A stretch of 64,000 nt of DNA from Terana coerulea (taxonomy: Eukaryota > Basidiomycota > Agaricomycetes > Polyporales > Phanerochaetaceae): the NCBI GenBank assembly GCA_024811115.1, contig JAKOGH010000030.1, forward strand, positions 1 through 64,000, written 5' to 3'. The notes under the pieces were generated by a model, which had not been told where the DNA came from, did no database searches, and saw nothing but the letters and a program-made list of their open reading frames with translations. Positions 8,940-19,792 of the stretch are shown piece by piece; positions within the stretch are counted from its first letter, which is position 1, and each line of letters opens with the position of its first letter. Both the position numbers and the translations under genes were made by a program.

Positions 8940-11900
8940 CTTTGGTGGTGATACTAAGTAGGGCCTGAAGTACTCAAACTTTATACAACCAAGAGGTTTG
9001 GTGAGGATGTCCACGATCATGTTGTTTGTACTAATGTAGACGATCTTGACCTGTCCAGACTCGTAATACTCCTAAATGAAGTGGTAACAAATGTTAACAT
9101 GCTTGAGTCTTCTGTCATGTATGGGATTGACAGCCAGAAAAATACCTCCCTGATTATCAGAAACCAAGGGGACAGAAGTGGATGGTCCATATCCAATCTC
9201 CCATTGAAGTGACATTAGTCAGGCAATCTCGGAGCAAGCTTTCGAAAGAGCCATGTACTCGGCTTCTGTCAGAAGAATGTGCCACGGTCTTTGCATTCAT
9301 GAAGTTCAGATCACAGCTCCATTAGCTATGAGAAAAACGAAACCAGTAGTTGATCGCTGGTTATCCCAATTTTTGCCCCAGTCTGCATCCAAATATCCAA
9401 TCAAGCCTGATAGACCAGCACTTTGATACTGGATCTTTGGAAGTGACGGTAGTTCGGAAATAGTGGAAAATGTGCTTAGTAGCATTTCAAGGTCCAGTCC
9501 TAAGGACTACAAAAGACTGAAGACTGGACTGGACTGGACTGTTTTATAACTGGTTTTGGTCCAGTTCTATAGTAGTCCAGTCCTGGTCCTACTCCTGGTC
9601 TTTGCCTGTAGCTAAAAAGTTAGGACTGCTAAAGACTGGTTAGGACTAGTCCAGGACTGGTCTTAATACACACCTTGTATTGATGGTTTTGAGGGCTTAT
9701 TTATCAAAAATATAAGATACAAACCCACTTTGGCAAGAAAAAAGTCTTTAAACTGTAATTTTAAAGCAATGATAACAGTTCATTGCTGGCTTTTGAAGCA
9801 AGTTTAGTTATAAGTCATTCAAAACTGCTAAGGCCATGAAAATAAATATACTCAACACTTGTGGTGTGCAGTCATACATTGAGTTTTAAAGCTAAGAACT
9901 AGTATAAAAAGCAAAATCTAGCTTAACAATAATATAACACACATAGTTAGCAAGTTATATTCGACTTACAAGGTAAAAGACTTGAATGGGACTAGTCCAG
10001 GAACAGTCCAGACTGGTCAAAGACTGCCTTTGGTCTTGGACCAGTCTGGACCAGTCAAGGGACTACAAAAGGACTGCAGTCCTACTAAAACTGGTCTTGG
10101 TCCAGTTTTATATCTATAGATTTAGTCTTTTAGCAGTCTTGGTCCTGGTCTTAGTAAAAAATAGCAAAAGACCGAACTGGACCGGACTTTAAAACACTAA
10201 TGCTTAGCTGCCATGATGTGTTGTTCGGTCGGCTCTTGCATATACTGGGATAGGCGTAAGACAGCCCATGCAATGTCGGGTCATGTTCCGATTATAAGAT
10301 ATATAAAGACCATCAATCATTTGCTGGTAGTATGTCCGCTGACTAGCCTCAGCTGTGAAGCTGGGCTTAGCCCTTTGAGGTGGATGCCTTCTGTAAGTAG
10401 TGTCTGGCGTGGCTTCGAGTTCTCCATTTGGAAATGTGAAAGAATCCCTTCCGTATATAAGCTTGTTGGTCGATCGTCAGGAGTTTTTTCAACTAATCAT
10501 AAGTGATCTGCATCTCCAGGAATGAGGTAGCGGGTCCCATGTCTCACATTTGGAATTTCTTAGCGATTAGGGTTTTCATCCTTTTGATGTCCTTTAAACT
10601 TGGACCTATATGCAGAAGGTCATCGACATAGACAATGAGGATCACTTCGATTGGTCATGTTTATAAACATAAACGCCTACGTCAGAGCATGTGCACTTGT
10701 AGCCTTGTTTGAGAAGTGTCACATGTAGCTTCTCATTTCAGGTGTGAGAGGCTTGTTTTAGCCCGTAAATTGCTTTTTTAAATAGCACACCTAGTCCTCC
10801 TACTCCTTCTTTACAAAACCTTCTAGTTATTCTATCTAAATCCCCTCGTTGAGCACACCATAAAGGAAGGCCGTTTTAATATCCATCACCTCAAGTTTCC
10901 AATCATTGAGTGCGCAGTGTGCTAGCAAAAATTATATTGCTTCGTATTGAGCAATGGGAGAGAAGGTTTTCTGAAAATCAATTCCCTCTGTTTGAGTAAA
11001 CCCTTTCACAACTAAGTGTGCCTTGTAGCAGCTGTTGGGTTTTTGTTCAAAAACCCACTTGCATTTCACAACTCTCCGATTTGCAGATCTGGTGACTAGG
11101 ACCCACGCCTCATTCTCTATCTGAGATTTAATCTGTTCCTCCATTGCAAGCTCTCACTGCTTTGCATTGGGCCAGTTCATAACCTTGCAATAGGTCAGTG
11201 AATCGAAGGATGCTGTGTGACTGAGATTGATATCAAACCATTTTGTCGAATCAATGATCTCTTGATCCGGCTGGACCTGAGATTCATCAGACTCTTCATT
11301 CAAGTCTTCTCCCAGAGAAGTTTCCTTCGGAGCGTCTCACCATTCATGCCACTTGGCCCGCTCACATTTTGCTTTGTTCTGAACATACTTGTTGCATGCA
11401 TGAGTGTGTTCCTGCTTCTTGTATGCTTTCATCAGAGGCACGTCACCGTATGAAATGTTCGATTGACGCCGCTGTTCAGCATTTTGCCTCTGAGGTCTCA
11501 GAGCTCTTAGAACAGGTTATGGTGTGGGACCACGGTAAGGATTGCATTTTCACTTTGGGTTCATTGGGCTGAGACTACATAGTCTTAGCTGTGGAGGTGG
11601 TGAACCCATAACAAAGCCAGGTTCGTCAGGGTTCAGATGTTGGAATGCCAGTGGTACTGGTATTGGGTCTTGGTAGAAATTCTCATTATAGCCATCATGA
11701 CACATGTTAGGCGCCTGGTGGATCATATGGCCGGATCTAAGGGATTGTATAGAGGGATCTGATCATGTGGGATCAAATCGCTACTGTCTTCAGAGAAATA
11801 TCGCTCTAGATCAGAATCTGGATCTAGGCTCGGCTCGGGTTGAGCAGGTAGTTTGGCTAGTGCGGATTCTGATGCACGATTACCGGTTTCTCGCCTGGGA

Positions 11901-14294
11901 AAGGAAGTTTTATTGAAGGTGACATCACGTGCAACAACAATAGAGCAGGTAGATAGATCCCAGAATTGGTAACTCTTTGTTCCGATTTTATACCCGATGA
12001 AGATTATAACTTTGGCTTTCACCTGAAGCTTGTTGACCCTCGCATCCTTATAGATGTAGATGTAGGCTTTGCAGCCAAAAACTCTAAAGTACGATATATC
12101 CGGAATCGTACTATCCCAAACTGTGATTAGTGCCTTCCACTAGTACCTCCTGAGCAGTTTCCGGTTATAAATGCACATGGCGGTCTCGACAGCTAGTTTC
12201 CAAAAGCCTGATGATAGCTCTGTATGATAATGCATGGCTTCAGCTTTGTTGGTTATGGTTTGCTGCCAGTGCTCTACTCTTCCGTTTTACTGTGGTGTTC
12301 TCATAACTGAGAGTTCACGCTCAATTCCTCGTTCTGCTGAATAGTTGTTGAATTCCTGACTTAAAACTCCCCCCCTCAATCGGAACAGATTGCTTTAACC
12401 TTCTGATTGAGTTGATTTTCTGCCCAAGCAACGTAGTTCTTGAAGGCAGCGAGGGTTTGGAACTTTGCTTTAGAAACCAGCAAAGTCCGAAGCCAGAGTA
12501 ATCGTTCAATATAGTCAGTGTATAGCGGTAACTATCAATGGAATTGGCTAGATATTCAACTAAATCCATGTGAATGAGATCTAATAGATTTGATGTCCGC
12601 TGACTTGGAAGCGGGAAAAGGCGCTCGCTTGGACTTGCCAAATTCACACCCCGTCGCGGTGTTTCTTTTGGTGCCTTGATGTGATCTGGTACTCCTCTAA
12701 CATTCTCTGAAGTTTCTCGACAGAAGACTTTTGGCATGTCCAAAGTAACGGTGTCAGAGATCATAATCAATAGAAGTTGATGTTGATATCACAGAAATAG
12801 TGGGTGGCACAGCTCTAGGAGCTGTATCAGCCTTAACGAATTCTTTGTGCGTCAACACAGTAGCTTGTAACCAGTATAGGCGATCAAATGTATTATATTG
12901 GGCCTCAAAAGAATTGGGCCGTTTAAACTATGTTGATGGAGAGATAAAGTCTCGCCATGCATGTGAATGTGGTGTTCCTTCTCATTAAAATGCATGGTGC
13001 AAAGAAGCGTCTATCCACTTGAGAACATAGAGCACTTCCGTGAGAAAAGATGGCAAGTCTTGCCGTTGACCTGTACCTGCAATAGCATGGTGCCATGGCC
13101 CATGATGCTTAGAGTTTGCTATTTGCCTGCTGTCTTTGCTATATCCGGCGTTGCAAAATTGTAATAGTGAACGAAGTCTCGTTTATCATAGGTCACATGA
13201 GCTGTGCAACTCAAGTTTATCATCCACTTTGTATGCTTATCACACGCAGAGTACAAAGAAACAGTAATGGATTCCGAAAACAATAATGGTACAGCAGATA
13301 ATTCTACAATTTCTATGCTAGATACAGTGGCAGTGTTGTTGTTGTTCTCCCTCTCCTCCCTCTTTCCTTAGCCCTGATTGCCTCTCTTGTTGTTGTTGCC
13401 GTTGTTATTGCCATTATTCAAATTGCTGTTGCTGGAGTTGCTGGAGTTAGAGTTTGTGTTGCTGTTGCCGTTGTTACTGGAGTTGGAGCTGCTGCTGGAG
13501 TTACTCCCACTCGAGTCAGACTACTGGTTCAGTGCATGCCCTTGTCTCAGTGTTGCTCGGTGGTATGATTCGTCTCCTTCTTGCACTTAGCACAATATTT
13601 AGAGTGCTTAGGCACATTAGAGACACAGGCAACCTGGGTCTAGTTGGCAACGCGGCGCTGACTCCTCTTCAACAATCTTAGGCTTGATGTTGCTCGGCTT
13701 GAGCGTACTCAAGTGCTAAACTATCGCGAGGATGGTGCCAGTGATGGCTTAGTACAATGAGGGCATACAATTAATGATGAGGAGGGCAAGTAGTTGGTCT
13801 AAGATGGTGATCCCAGCATTGACAACCTGAGCAGCGGCCTCGATCATGGTGTTGATCTGAGGTCCGATCGCAGACTTCTCAGATAGCTGCGCATTGAATA
13901 GCTTCTGGAAGGCAATGAAGGCGCTGTTGGCTTCAAGCTTCTCATACTCCGATTTGAGAGTGTTCCAGGGCTTTTAGGGTGGTGTATTAGCTCGCCACGT
14001 GATGCTTGATATTAGCCGCCACATATATCTGAATAATGCCTAGTGCCTTGTTATTCTTCTTATCCCACATGGCTTGAGCAAAAGCTCAGCTTCCGTGGAA
14101 GTCATTGCATGAGCAGTCGGGCGAGGCATGCCAGGCCACGACAACGCAGCTATTGAGCTGTAGCCTTTGATCAGGAACTAAACTCCAGTGTAGCAAGAAT
14201 ACGCTTTGACAGTGTCTGCCCATTCACGATAGTTTGTGCCATTAAATGTGGGCAAAGCCTTCTTGACCTTGACTCTATCAGATGAAGAGGACAT
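8940..14294 (-). pseudogene. copia gag-pol polyprotein, multiply interrupted
   Basis: Gag begins at ATG 14294 (MSSSSDRVKVKKALPTFNGT, then YREWADTVKAY, a typical copia gag start). A Cys/His cluster (CxxCx5Hx4H) follows near 13,570-13,620, next to an Asn/Ser-rich low-complexity stretch at 13,330-13,510. Integrase core sequence lies at about 12,770-12,330 (DLIHMDLVE, YTLTILNDYSGFG). Reverse transcriptase starts near 11,144 (KCKWVFEQK, HLVVKGFTQTEGIDFQKTFS) and has the YVDD catalytic motif at 10631-10620. RNase H sequence is at about 9,440-9,320 (GYLDADWGKNWDNQRSTTGF), and the C-terminal TKPLG...KFEYFR signature is near 8,990-8,950. Numerous stop codons and frameshifts interrupt every domain, and the hAT MITE lies between RT and RNase H. 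Confidence 0.85.
9480..10199. mobile_element. hAT-type MITE with subterminal GGACTGGTCC repeats (720 bp)
   Basis: The terminal inverted repeats TAGCATTTCAAGGTCCAGTC (left) and TAGTGTTTTAAAGTCCGGTC (right, inverted) match at about 15 of 20 positions. The 8-bp flanks GTGCTTAG (9472-9479) and ATGCTTAG (10200-10207) differ at one base, as expected for an ageing hAT target duplication. Both ends hold many copies of GGACTGG/CCAGTCC in either orientation; the middle is AT-rich and non-coding. It separates RT from RNase H sequence of the copia element, so it inserted after that element. Confidence 0.8.
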
Positions 14295-14439
14295 AATCAG
14301 TATTTGTGATAATGATAAGTAAACAACAGTCCGAGATAAACTTGTTAAGTGTGGCTTGCCACGTAATCACTAAAGATGAGAGATCCAAATCTGGTAACCT
14401 GGTATCGCAAAACTACAATACTCACCTGCTGAAATGACT

Positions 14440-14922
14440 TGAAAGAAGTGGGAAAGCAGAGGGACTTGAGTAGAGCTAGTAGTGAATATGAATCAACGAT
14501 GTTGTTAAGTCTGGGGTTTTAGCCCACAGACCAGCCTCCTTATATACATATGTAGAGGGATCCCAGACACTATCTAAGACCTCCAATACCATATGCTGAC
14601 TGATACAGTCAGGTGATGTCTGACTAAGGCTCCAGAGCATACCACCGCTCTAACTCCCTTATCGGATCTGACCTAGCTATCATGCTAACATCAACATTAT
14701 CTAGATGTCCTAATCAAGCTACTGTACACTACCAGTCCATGATGTCATACTGATATCATACTGAGGTCATAGTCCAGAACAGTTCCAGACCAGAGTCCTG
14801 GATCCTACGTCCGTATAAGGCATATCCCTGATGTCCATGCGATAAGCACATGGCAAACTGATCTAGCATCTTGTAATGCTGTGTGACAACTTGGTGACAT
14901 ATCCCGTGACTTGATGTTACAC
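14440..14922 (-). repeat. LTR-like block upstream of gag
   Basis: On the minus strand this block starts TGTAACATCAAG and has the layout of a fungal copia LTR: a U3-like region with repeated TGATATCA-type motifs, a TATA box (TATATAAGGAGG) and a pyrimidine-rich R/U5-like end near 14,440, followed about 140 bp later by the gag ATG. No second copy was found in the window. It may be the original 5' LTR of the gag-pol copy, or a solo LTR inside the long leader. Confidence 0.5.
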
Positions 14923-14923
14923 T

Positions 14924-15304
14924 CTAAGCACTGTAGACTAGTGCTGAGGGAAAATTTATAACACTGGATCGGTTATTTGGGTCAGCAAAGGATATCATCG
15001 TCAACGTCGACTTCAATAGTGTATAGTTCTGGGTTGTCGTATTCATGAGGAAAAAGAAGTGTAATTGATTTCCCTTGTCATCTCTGAGTCGTAATGTGAA
15101 GTTGTGCGAGGATGGTCCGTAAATGTATTCGTCGTAATCAAATCCTTCAAAAGTAAAGAATCTCTCTAATGCACACTCAACTGGTGCAAGAAAACTTTCA
15201 GCTGGTGTGCCTAAGTTCCTAAACTGATTGCACTCGGGTTGAGCGCTTTGTATGTTTAACCGTTTCCCAGAATGGGGTGACAGTTTTGGAAGTTCTTCTG
15301 ACAT
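14924..15304 (-). CDS. open frame in the retroelement leader, unknown product
   Basis: A 126-codon frame with a true ATG (MSEELPKLSPHSGKR...) reads like a folded protein (FTFEGFDYDEYIYGP, FTLRLRDDKGNQLHFFFL). Coding-like sequence continues upstream to about 15,900 in other frames (for example KPTLAERLLALPAP), broken by stops. It lies between the PBS-side LTR and gag, where copia elements normally carry no gene. I do not recognise the family. It could be captured host sequence or the remnant of another element. Confidence 0.35.
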   Translation of the reverse strand: MSEELPKLSPHSGKRLNIQSAQPECNQFRNLGTPAESFLAPVECALERFFTFEGFDYDEYIYGPSSHNFTLRLRDDKGNQLHFFFLMNTTTQNYTLLKSTLTMISFADPNNRSSVINFPSALVYSA

Positions 15305-16308
15305 AGTGGGCGCTTTGTAGCAAACTGCTTTAGATTAGCAAGCCGTAATTGCCTATCGAGTGGGTAGAGTTGGGTAATGACAATTCCGAATTCTAAACAA
15401 GTCAATAAGCACTTCAAATATACATGAGATATACAAAAGACGGGTAGTACTATTTAATTCTCATGATCCTACAATTTCTTGAAGTAATTTCCTTTAAAAC
15501 CACGCAGAGCACTTGGATAATATAGGTCTGGTTTTTACGCAGCTCTTTGAAAGAGATATCACCGATAGCCTTTAAACCGAAATTCCACGCCTGAAATTCC
15601 TTCCTCTTCCTATCCTTTTGGTATCCTTCAGTGAATGTGAGAAGTGCGTCAGCTGCCGAATGAGCTGTTGGAGATTGTAGATCAGTTGAAGATCAACTGA
15701 TGCGTCCTGCGTGAAGTTCTTGAAGACACCCAGGTGCTTAAGCATAGCGCTGAACTTTGGTTCAAAAATTCAAATATAGTCGGATGTGGTAAGCTTCTCA
15801 AAGTTGAGAAGTACCGGCTTTGATGCAATGGGAGTGTAGGTTGGAGCAGGAAGTGCCAAAAGCCTCTCAGCAAGAGTAGGCTTGGCAGGACCAGCTAGGA
15901 TGCATGCATGCCCGGCTTTCTTCTCAGATCCCACCATACTCAGTCATTTTGACCGGCGATCTCAGCATCTGTGGGGAGCTTAGCGCAGGTGAAGCGAAAG
16001 AGTTGGCTGGGAGGCTTAGGGCCTGCAAAACCAATATGGTTAGCGCGGCGTTCCTTAGCATGGAATTGGTCAATCTGTTCTTGCGACGAAAGGTGGGAGT
16101 AGGATTGAGCGAGTTCGCTGGCACTATGTATTACACAGAAATATAGTTAAGAACTATTCTCTGCCACGCAGTATCAATGAGACTTACTCGTTAATCTGAG
16201 GGTATAAACTTTTGGTAAAACAGAGTTCTAAGGGATAAAGATGTGGGGACACAGCAAATGTAACCAGAAAATTTATTAGAGGTAACAATGTAGAAGTTTA
16301 GAGCATGA

Positions 16309-16318
16309 GGCTCATAAC
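16309..16318 (-). other. copia primer-binding site (half tRNA-iMet type)
   Basis: The minus strand reads GTTATGAGCC starting one base after the LTR end. This is complementary to the anticodon loop region of initiator tRNA-Met (GGCTCATAAC), the primer site known for Drosophila copia and many fungal Ty1/copia elements that use a cleaved 5' half-tRNA. Confidence 0.65.
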
Positions 16319-16319
16319 T

Positions 16320-16516
16320 TGAGAGAATGGGAATAATTGAACTGAGGTCTATTCAGCATATTCAGCTTGGTATATATACAAGTAATGAAGGACCCCTGGA
16401 ACTACTAAGACTCCTGGTACAATACTCAGGTCTAGCTATTTTAAGTGATCTACGCATGTAGCATAAGGTGAGAGGTCAGGAGACACTACTCTACTCCATG
16501 GAATATTCAAGGTTGT
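16320..16516 (-). repeat. 5' LTR of the copia element (truncated U3)
   Basis: 197 bp matching the left LTR, with three single-base differences over about 180 bp and four more near the outer end. It contains the TATA-like TATATATACC and ends CTCTCA next to the primer-binding site. Homology to the left LTR stops after the GGTTGT at 16511-16516, about 90 bp short of the full U3. Confidence 0.75.
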
Positions 16517-18861
16517 TGCAGACGAACACGCATACATAGTACCATTTTTCATTTTCTTGCATTCATTAGCACAGATACATGGCCTGGTACACAGGGGCCT
16601 GGCGCAACGGTGTGGAGGTGGTATCAGGTTGGGGACTGATTGGTGACAGCGAATGAGTGGGGCGACGGTAGTGGAAGAGTGGCCGCAGAGTATCCAAACA
16701 GAGTAATTAGCTTATAATTTGACCCTTCTTACTGGAACACAACGCACAACGAGGAGACACCGGAAGGCGGTAACTCGGGGCACCGTGCACAAGAGCAAAA
16801 CTTGAAGAATAAACAGTTAGCTCGATGAATGGAAATACATGACTCACTTATCTCGTAGCCAACTCATTGCCGACGGACTATAACTCAGGGGAAAACGATG
16901 GCGATGCGAAGTGATGCTTTTGTGAGGGAAATAAAGATGATTCCTCGAGACGTGAGGATGCCCTTTATATAATACACTGAAACATCCCGCCACCGTTCTC
17001 TCGGTCGGAGTTTGCTTCAAACGCTGCGAAACCGAGAAAGAAGAACATACTAGTGCGAAGACGTCTGAGAATGGAATGAGACCTAGTTCTGGATGCGGCA
17101 TGTTCGCGAAACCATTGGCGCCAGGAAAGACACGCCGATTCCTTCAGCTATGTCATGTTTAGACGGGCAATGACTCAGAGCTGGCGTAGAGACAGTGACA
17201 CAGCTTATTTGCGTGCGCGAACCACTGCCCTTGAGCGCAAGCACGGTCACTGTCCTGGCGTAGGCCCCTATATCCTGTCTTCCCACGATCACGGCTGTCA
17301 GTCCCGTCATTGTCCACGAGAGATACAAGTGCATGAGAGAGAGGAGGAGGAATGAAAGAATGAATAAAAGAGTGATTAAAGAAACATTCACAATGCCTAG
17401 GGCTTCCTGAGCCGTCGAGCGAGGCGATTTGCGTGTGCGTGGTTCGAAATGCGAGTAGACACAGACAAAACGGTCGTGGTGAGTGTCAAGGGTCCCGCCT
17501 GCCTAGTCGGGAATAATCGAATTTATGAGCTTTTCGTGCCTGCGCTAATCTCTACCACCACAACGGCAGGGATATGAGATTGTTTTGATTCTGTGTCGAC
17601 TGCTTCGTTTGGAGGATGGTATGTGAAATCTGTCCGATCACATTCTTTTCAAGGCCTAGATCATGTTCAAACAAAATCCTAAAGCCCTTATCTTCGATAA
17701 GATGAGAGTAAGTGTGCGCTCAACTCTGCCTCATGCAGCCACTGGCACAACGCTGGCATGGCATTGGCTGCCCAGGCTGGATCTGCTCAAAAACATAATC
17801 AGACGGATTCCAGATGTAACACTGCAAATGCAGCCAAAAATCCGGGATTCCTCCTCAATAACGCCGACAATTCGAAAGATTTCGAATTTCAGCCTTCTGG
17901 CCGGTTGCCTATGTAGCAGCTCCAGTGCCTCTGGACTTCATTCCGATGATCCCGGCGCTTAGCGCCCAAATGTAGCTCAATTCTTCCTACGTTCTCGGAC
18001 ACTTAGCACTCTGGACTCTCTAGCCTTGTTCCTCATCTCGACCTCTTGGTCATTGGGGACAAGGTATGTATTGATACACTGTACATAGTAGCAATGCTAA
18101 CTTGGTCATTGGGGACAAGTATTGGCACCTGCCTGCCTGTTCTGTGAGGGTCTACTAAGAGTTGGCCTTTGTCGCCCTCCTCGTACTTGTTTTATCATCT
18201 ATCCCTCATCTACTCCAATTCGCTCATGCTGGTTACGTGACGAGCTTGTCTCCCGACAGCACTCGTGCATAGCAGTGGCTAGGCACTTATATTCTGACAG
18301 CTATGGCTGCATGGCGTCAGGAAGACAGGTAATGAATAGAACTGCATGTATTGCTTGTTTTTACTAAATGTACAATGTTGTTGAATACCTGGAGTGTTTA
18401 AGATGTGCTATATGTGTAAGAAAGGCATACAAAACATCTTTACAATATGCTATAGTGCCCTACAAAGGCACCTATCGCAAGTACAGACACCTACGGCACT
18501 AATAAAGAGGGTACAGGGCGCTATGGATTGGGTACCTTTTCTACAGAGCTCCAGTTCTTACAAACGCTACATACCACTCTATCGGATAGTGTTTTTTCTC
18601 AAATGTATGCATGTGCTAGCTTGTGGTGCCTGATCTAATTCTCATAGGTTGGCTTCTGTTGTATAGGCATAAGCTGCATTGAGATGTTTTTGGTCTAGAC
18701 CAACTGTGCTCCTTTAGCATCTTCACTATTCTTTTGCAAATCAAGCTTGCCATCTCTTACCTTGATCTACAACCTGCCTCAATTGGCTGCTAACTGGAAT
18801 ATGTATATAGCCTTTCTTCAGGTGTCTGGAACACAGGAGCTCATACATTAGCAAAAGAATG
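16517..18861. other. gene-poor stretch with repeat debris
   Basis: No gene recognised. It holds a 19-bp direct repeat (CTTGGTCATTGGGGACAAG) at 18045-18063 and 18101-18119. At 18262-18299 a 38-bp copy of the terminal part of the copia LTR (CTCGTGCATAGCAGTG...TTCTGACA) has four differences. Short open frames around 16,850-17,390 on the minus strand show no family resemblance. Confidence 0.5.
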
Positions 18862-18967
18862 TAGCACTGGCGCCCTGACAGCCCTGACGCCGTCTGACAA
18901 GTGCTAATGAACAGTTAGACGCCGGAGTTCGAGCCCCGTGAGGGCCATGTTCCTTCAGTATTTTTTT
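18862..18967 (+). repeat. tRNA-derived SINE-like unit or tRNA relic
   Basis: An A-box-like TAGCACTGGCG (18862) and a B-box AGTTCGAGCCC (18926) have near-correct spacing. Ends that pair like an acceptor stem (GCCCTGA at 18872 with TGAGGGC at 18939-18945) and a run of seven T at 18960-18967 resemble a Pol III unit. A regular cloverleaf cannot be drawn: the anticodon arm has a 7-bp stem with a 15-nt loop. It is therefore more likely a SINE or tRNA pseudogene than a functional tRNA. Confidence 0.35.
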
Positions 18968-19215
18968 CATTTACCTTTATTCTATGTTGATTCAGTAGCA
19001 AAACTAATGTATCCAATATAACTTTATATGCCAAATGTTTGTGGATTGTTTGTGAGAGCCTGAAGTTGCGAAAGGTGCTGAATAGGTCTGAGAGCTCGAA
19101 GAGCTGGCTGAGACTGACGCTTCTGATGGCTCTGATAAGCCCTAATAAAGCTTTATCAGGGCTCGTCAGGGCTTTCTTGGTTTTGCTGATATATCAAATA
19201 ATCAGCGCATACAGT

Positions 19216-19792
19216 AAAGTAGCGGCCACCAGGAATGGGCACCCCTATGTAAGCAAGCGCGGCCGCCACAACAACAACAACAGCGTCGGGCACTTTTCAT
19301 GTATCGTGATTCTGCTTTATAGAATGTGTTGGGAGGTCAGTAGCTATCTTTGTATAAAGCAGAATGGCAAATATCGAAATGCTGGGCGACCTATGCCCAA
19401 AAATATGTTTCACCAAGAAATGCATTTTCTCGCATTCCCAAGTTGTCTGGCGAGGTTTTACATTTTCGGACCCATGGGATTTGGCCTGGGCGCTTAATAG
19501 CCACGCGAGCCCGCTGATGCGCCCTATTACCTTTATAGTAGTACTACGCGTGATCCGCTCGCCACCCTTTCGCAACTTTCAGAGCACCAGGGATGGCTCC
19601 TTATGTGCTCAAATGGCATACAGTACGGTTCTGACATATTACTGGGTGGCCATTTGAGTGAAACTACTGCAAAATGTCACGGTGCCTCTGCTCTACCCAA
19701 AGATTTTCCGCTCGAGCTTGAGGTTTTGGCCCAAGCGCCCGATGAGCGCCCAGCTTACATAAGGGTGCCCGTTCCTGGTGGCCGCTACCTTA
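19216..19792. mobile_element. inverted-repeat element, about 580 bp
   Basis: Inverted ends of about 40 bp: the left end reads AAGTAGCGGCCACCAGGAAT and continues GGGCACCCCTATGTAAGC; the right end, inverted, is the same with three or four substitutions. The interior includes a hairpin CTCAAATGG...CCATTTGAG (19609-19657). The interior open frames have no transposase resemblance. A TA dinucleotide abuts both ends, which would fit a Tc1/mariner-like MITE, but this is weak. Confidence 0.5.

Larger units (their letters stand above)
7183..16516 (-). mobile_element. Ty1/copia LTR retrotransposon, decayed, with nested insertions
   Basis: Two direct repeats (about 97% identical by eye over the first 180 bp) flank minus-strand gag, integrase, reverse transcriptase and RNase H sequence in the copia order (integrase before RT). 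The right repeat (5' LTR) ends next to a primer-binding site complementary to the anticodon region of initiator tRNA-Met. The left repeat (3' LTR) is split by a CACTG palindromic element. A hAT-type MITE sits in the pol region. The reading frames are full of stops, so the copy is inactive. No matching 5-bp target duplication was found at the outer edges. The right LTR lacks about 90 bp of U3 compared with the left one. Confidence 0.85.

Noticed and set aside
9485..10190. Repeated GGACTGG units as a satellite or CRISPR-like array
   Set aside because: They occur in both orientations, without regular spacers, and are confined between the hAT-type ends, so they are subterminal repeats.
13330..13510. 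TTGTTG/CTGCTGG-type tandem triplets that look like a microsatellite or short repeat array
   Set aside because: On the minus strand they encode the Asn/Ser-rich low-complexity stretch of the copia gag, and spacing is irregular.
18862..18967. Functional tRNA gene
   Set aside because: The anticodon stem-loop cannot be folded in standard form and the A-box deviates from consensus.
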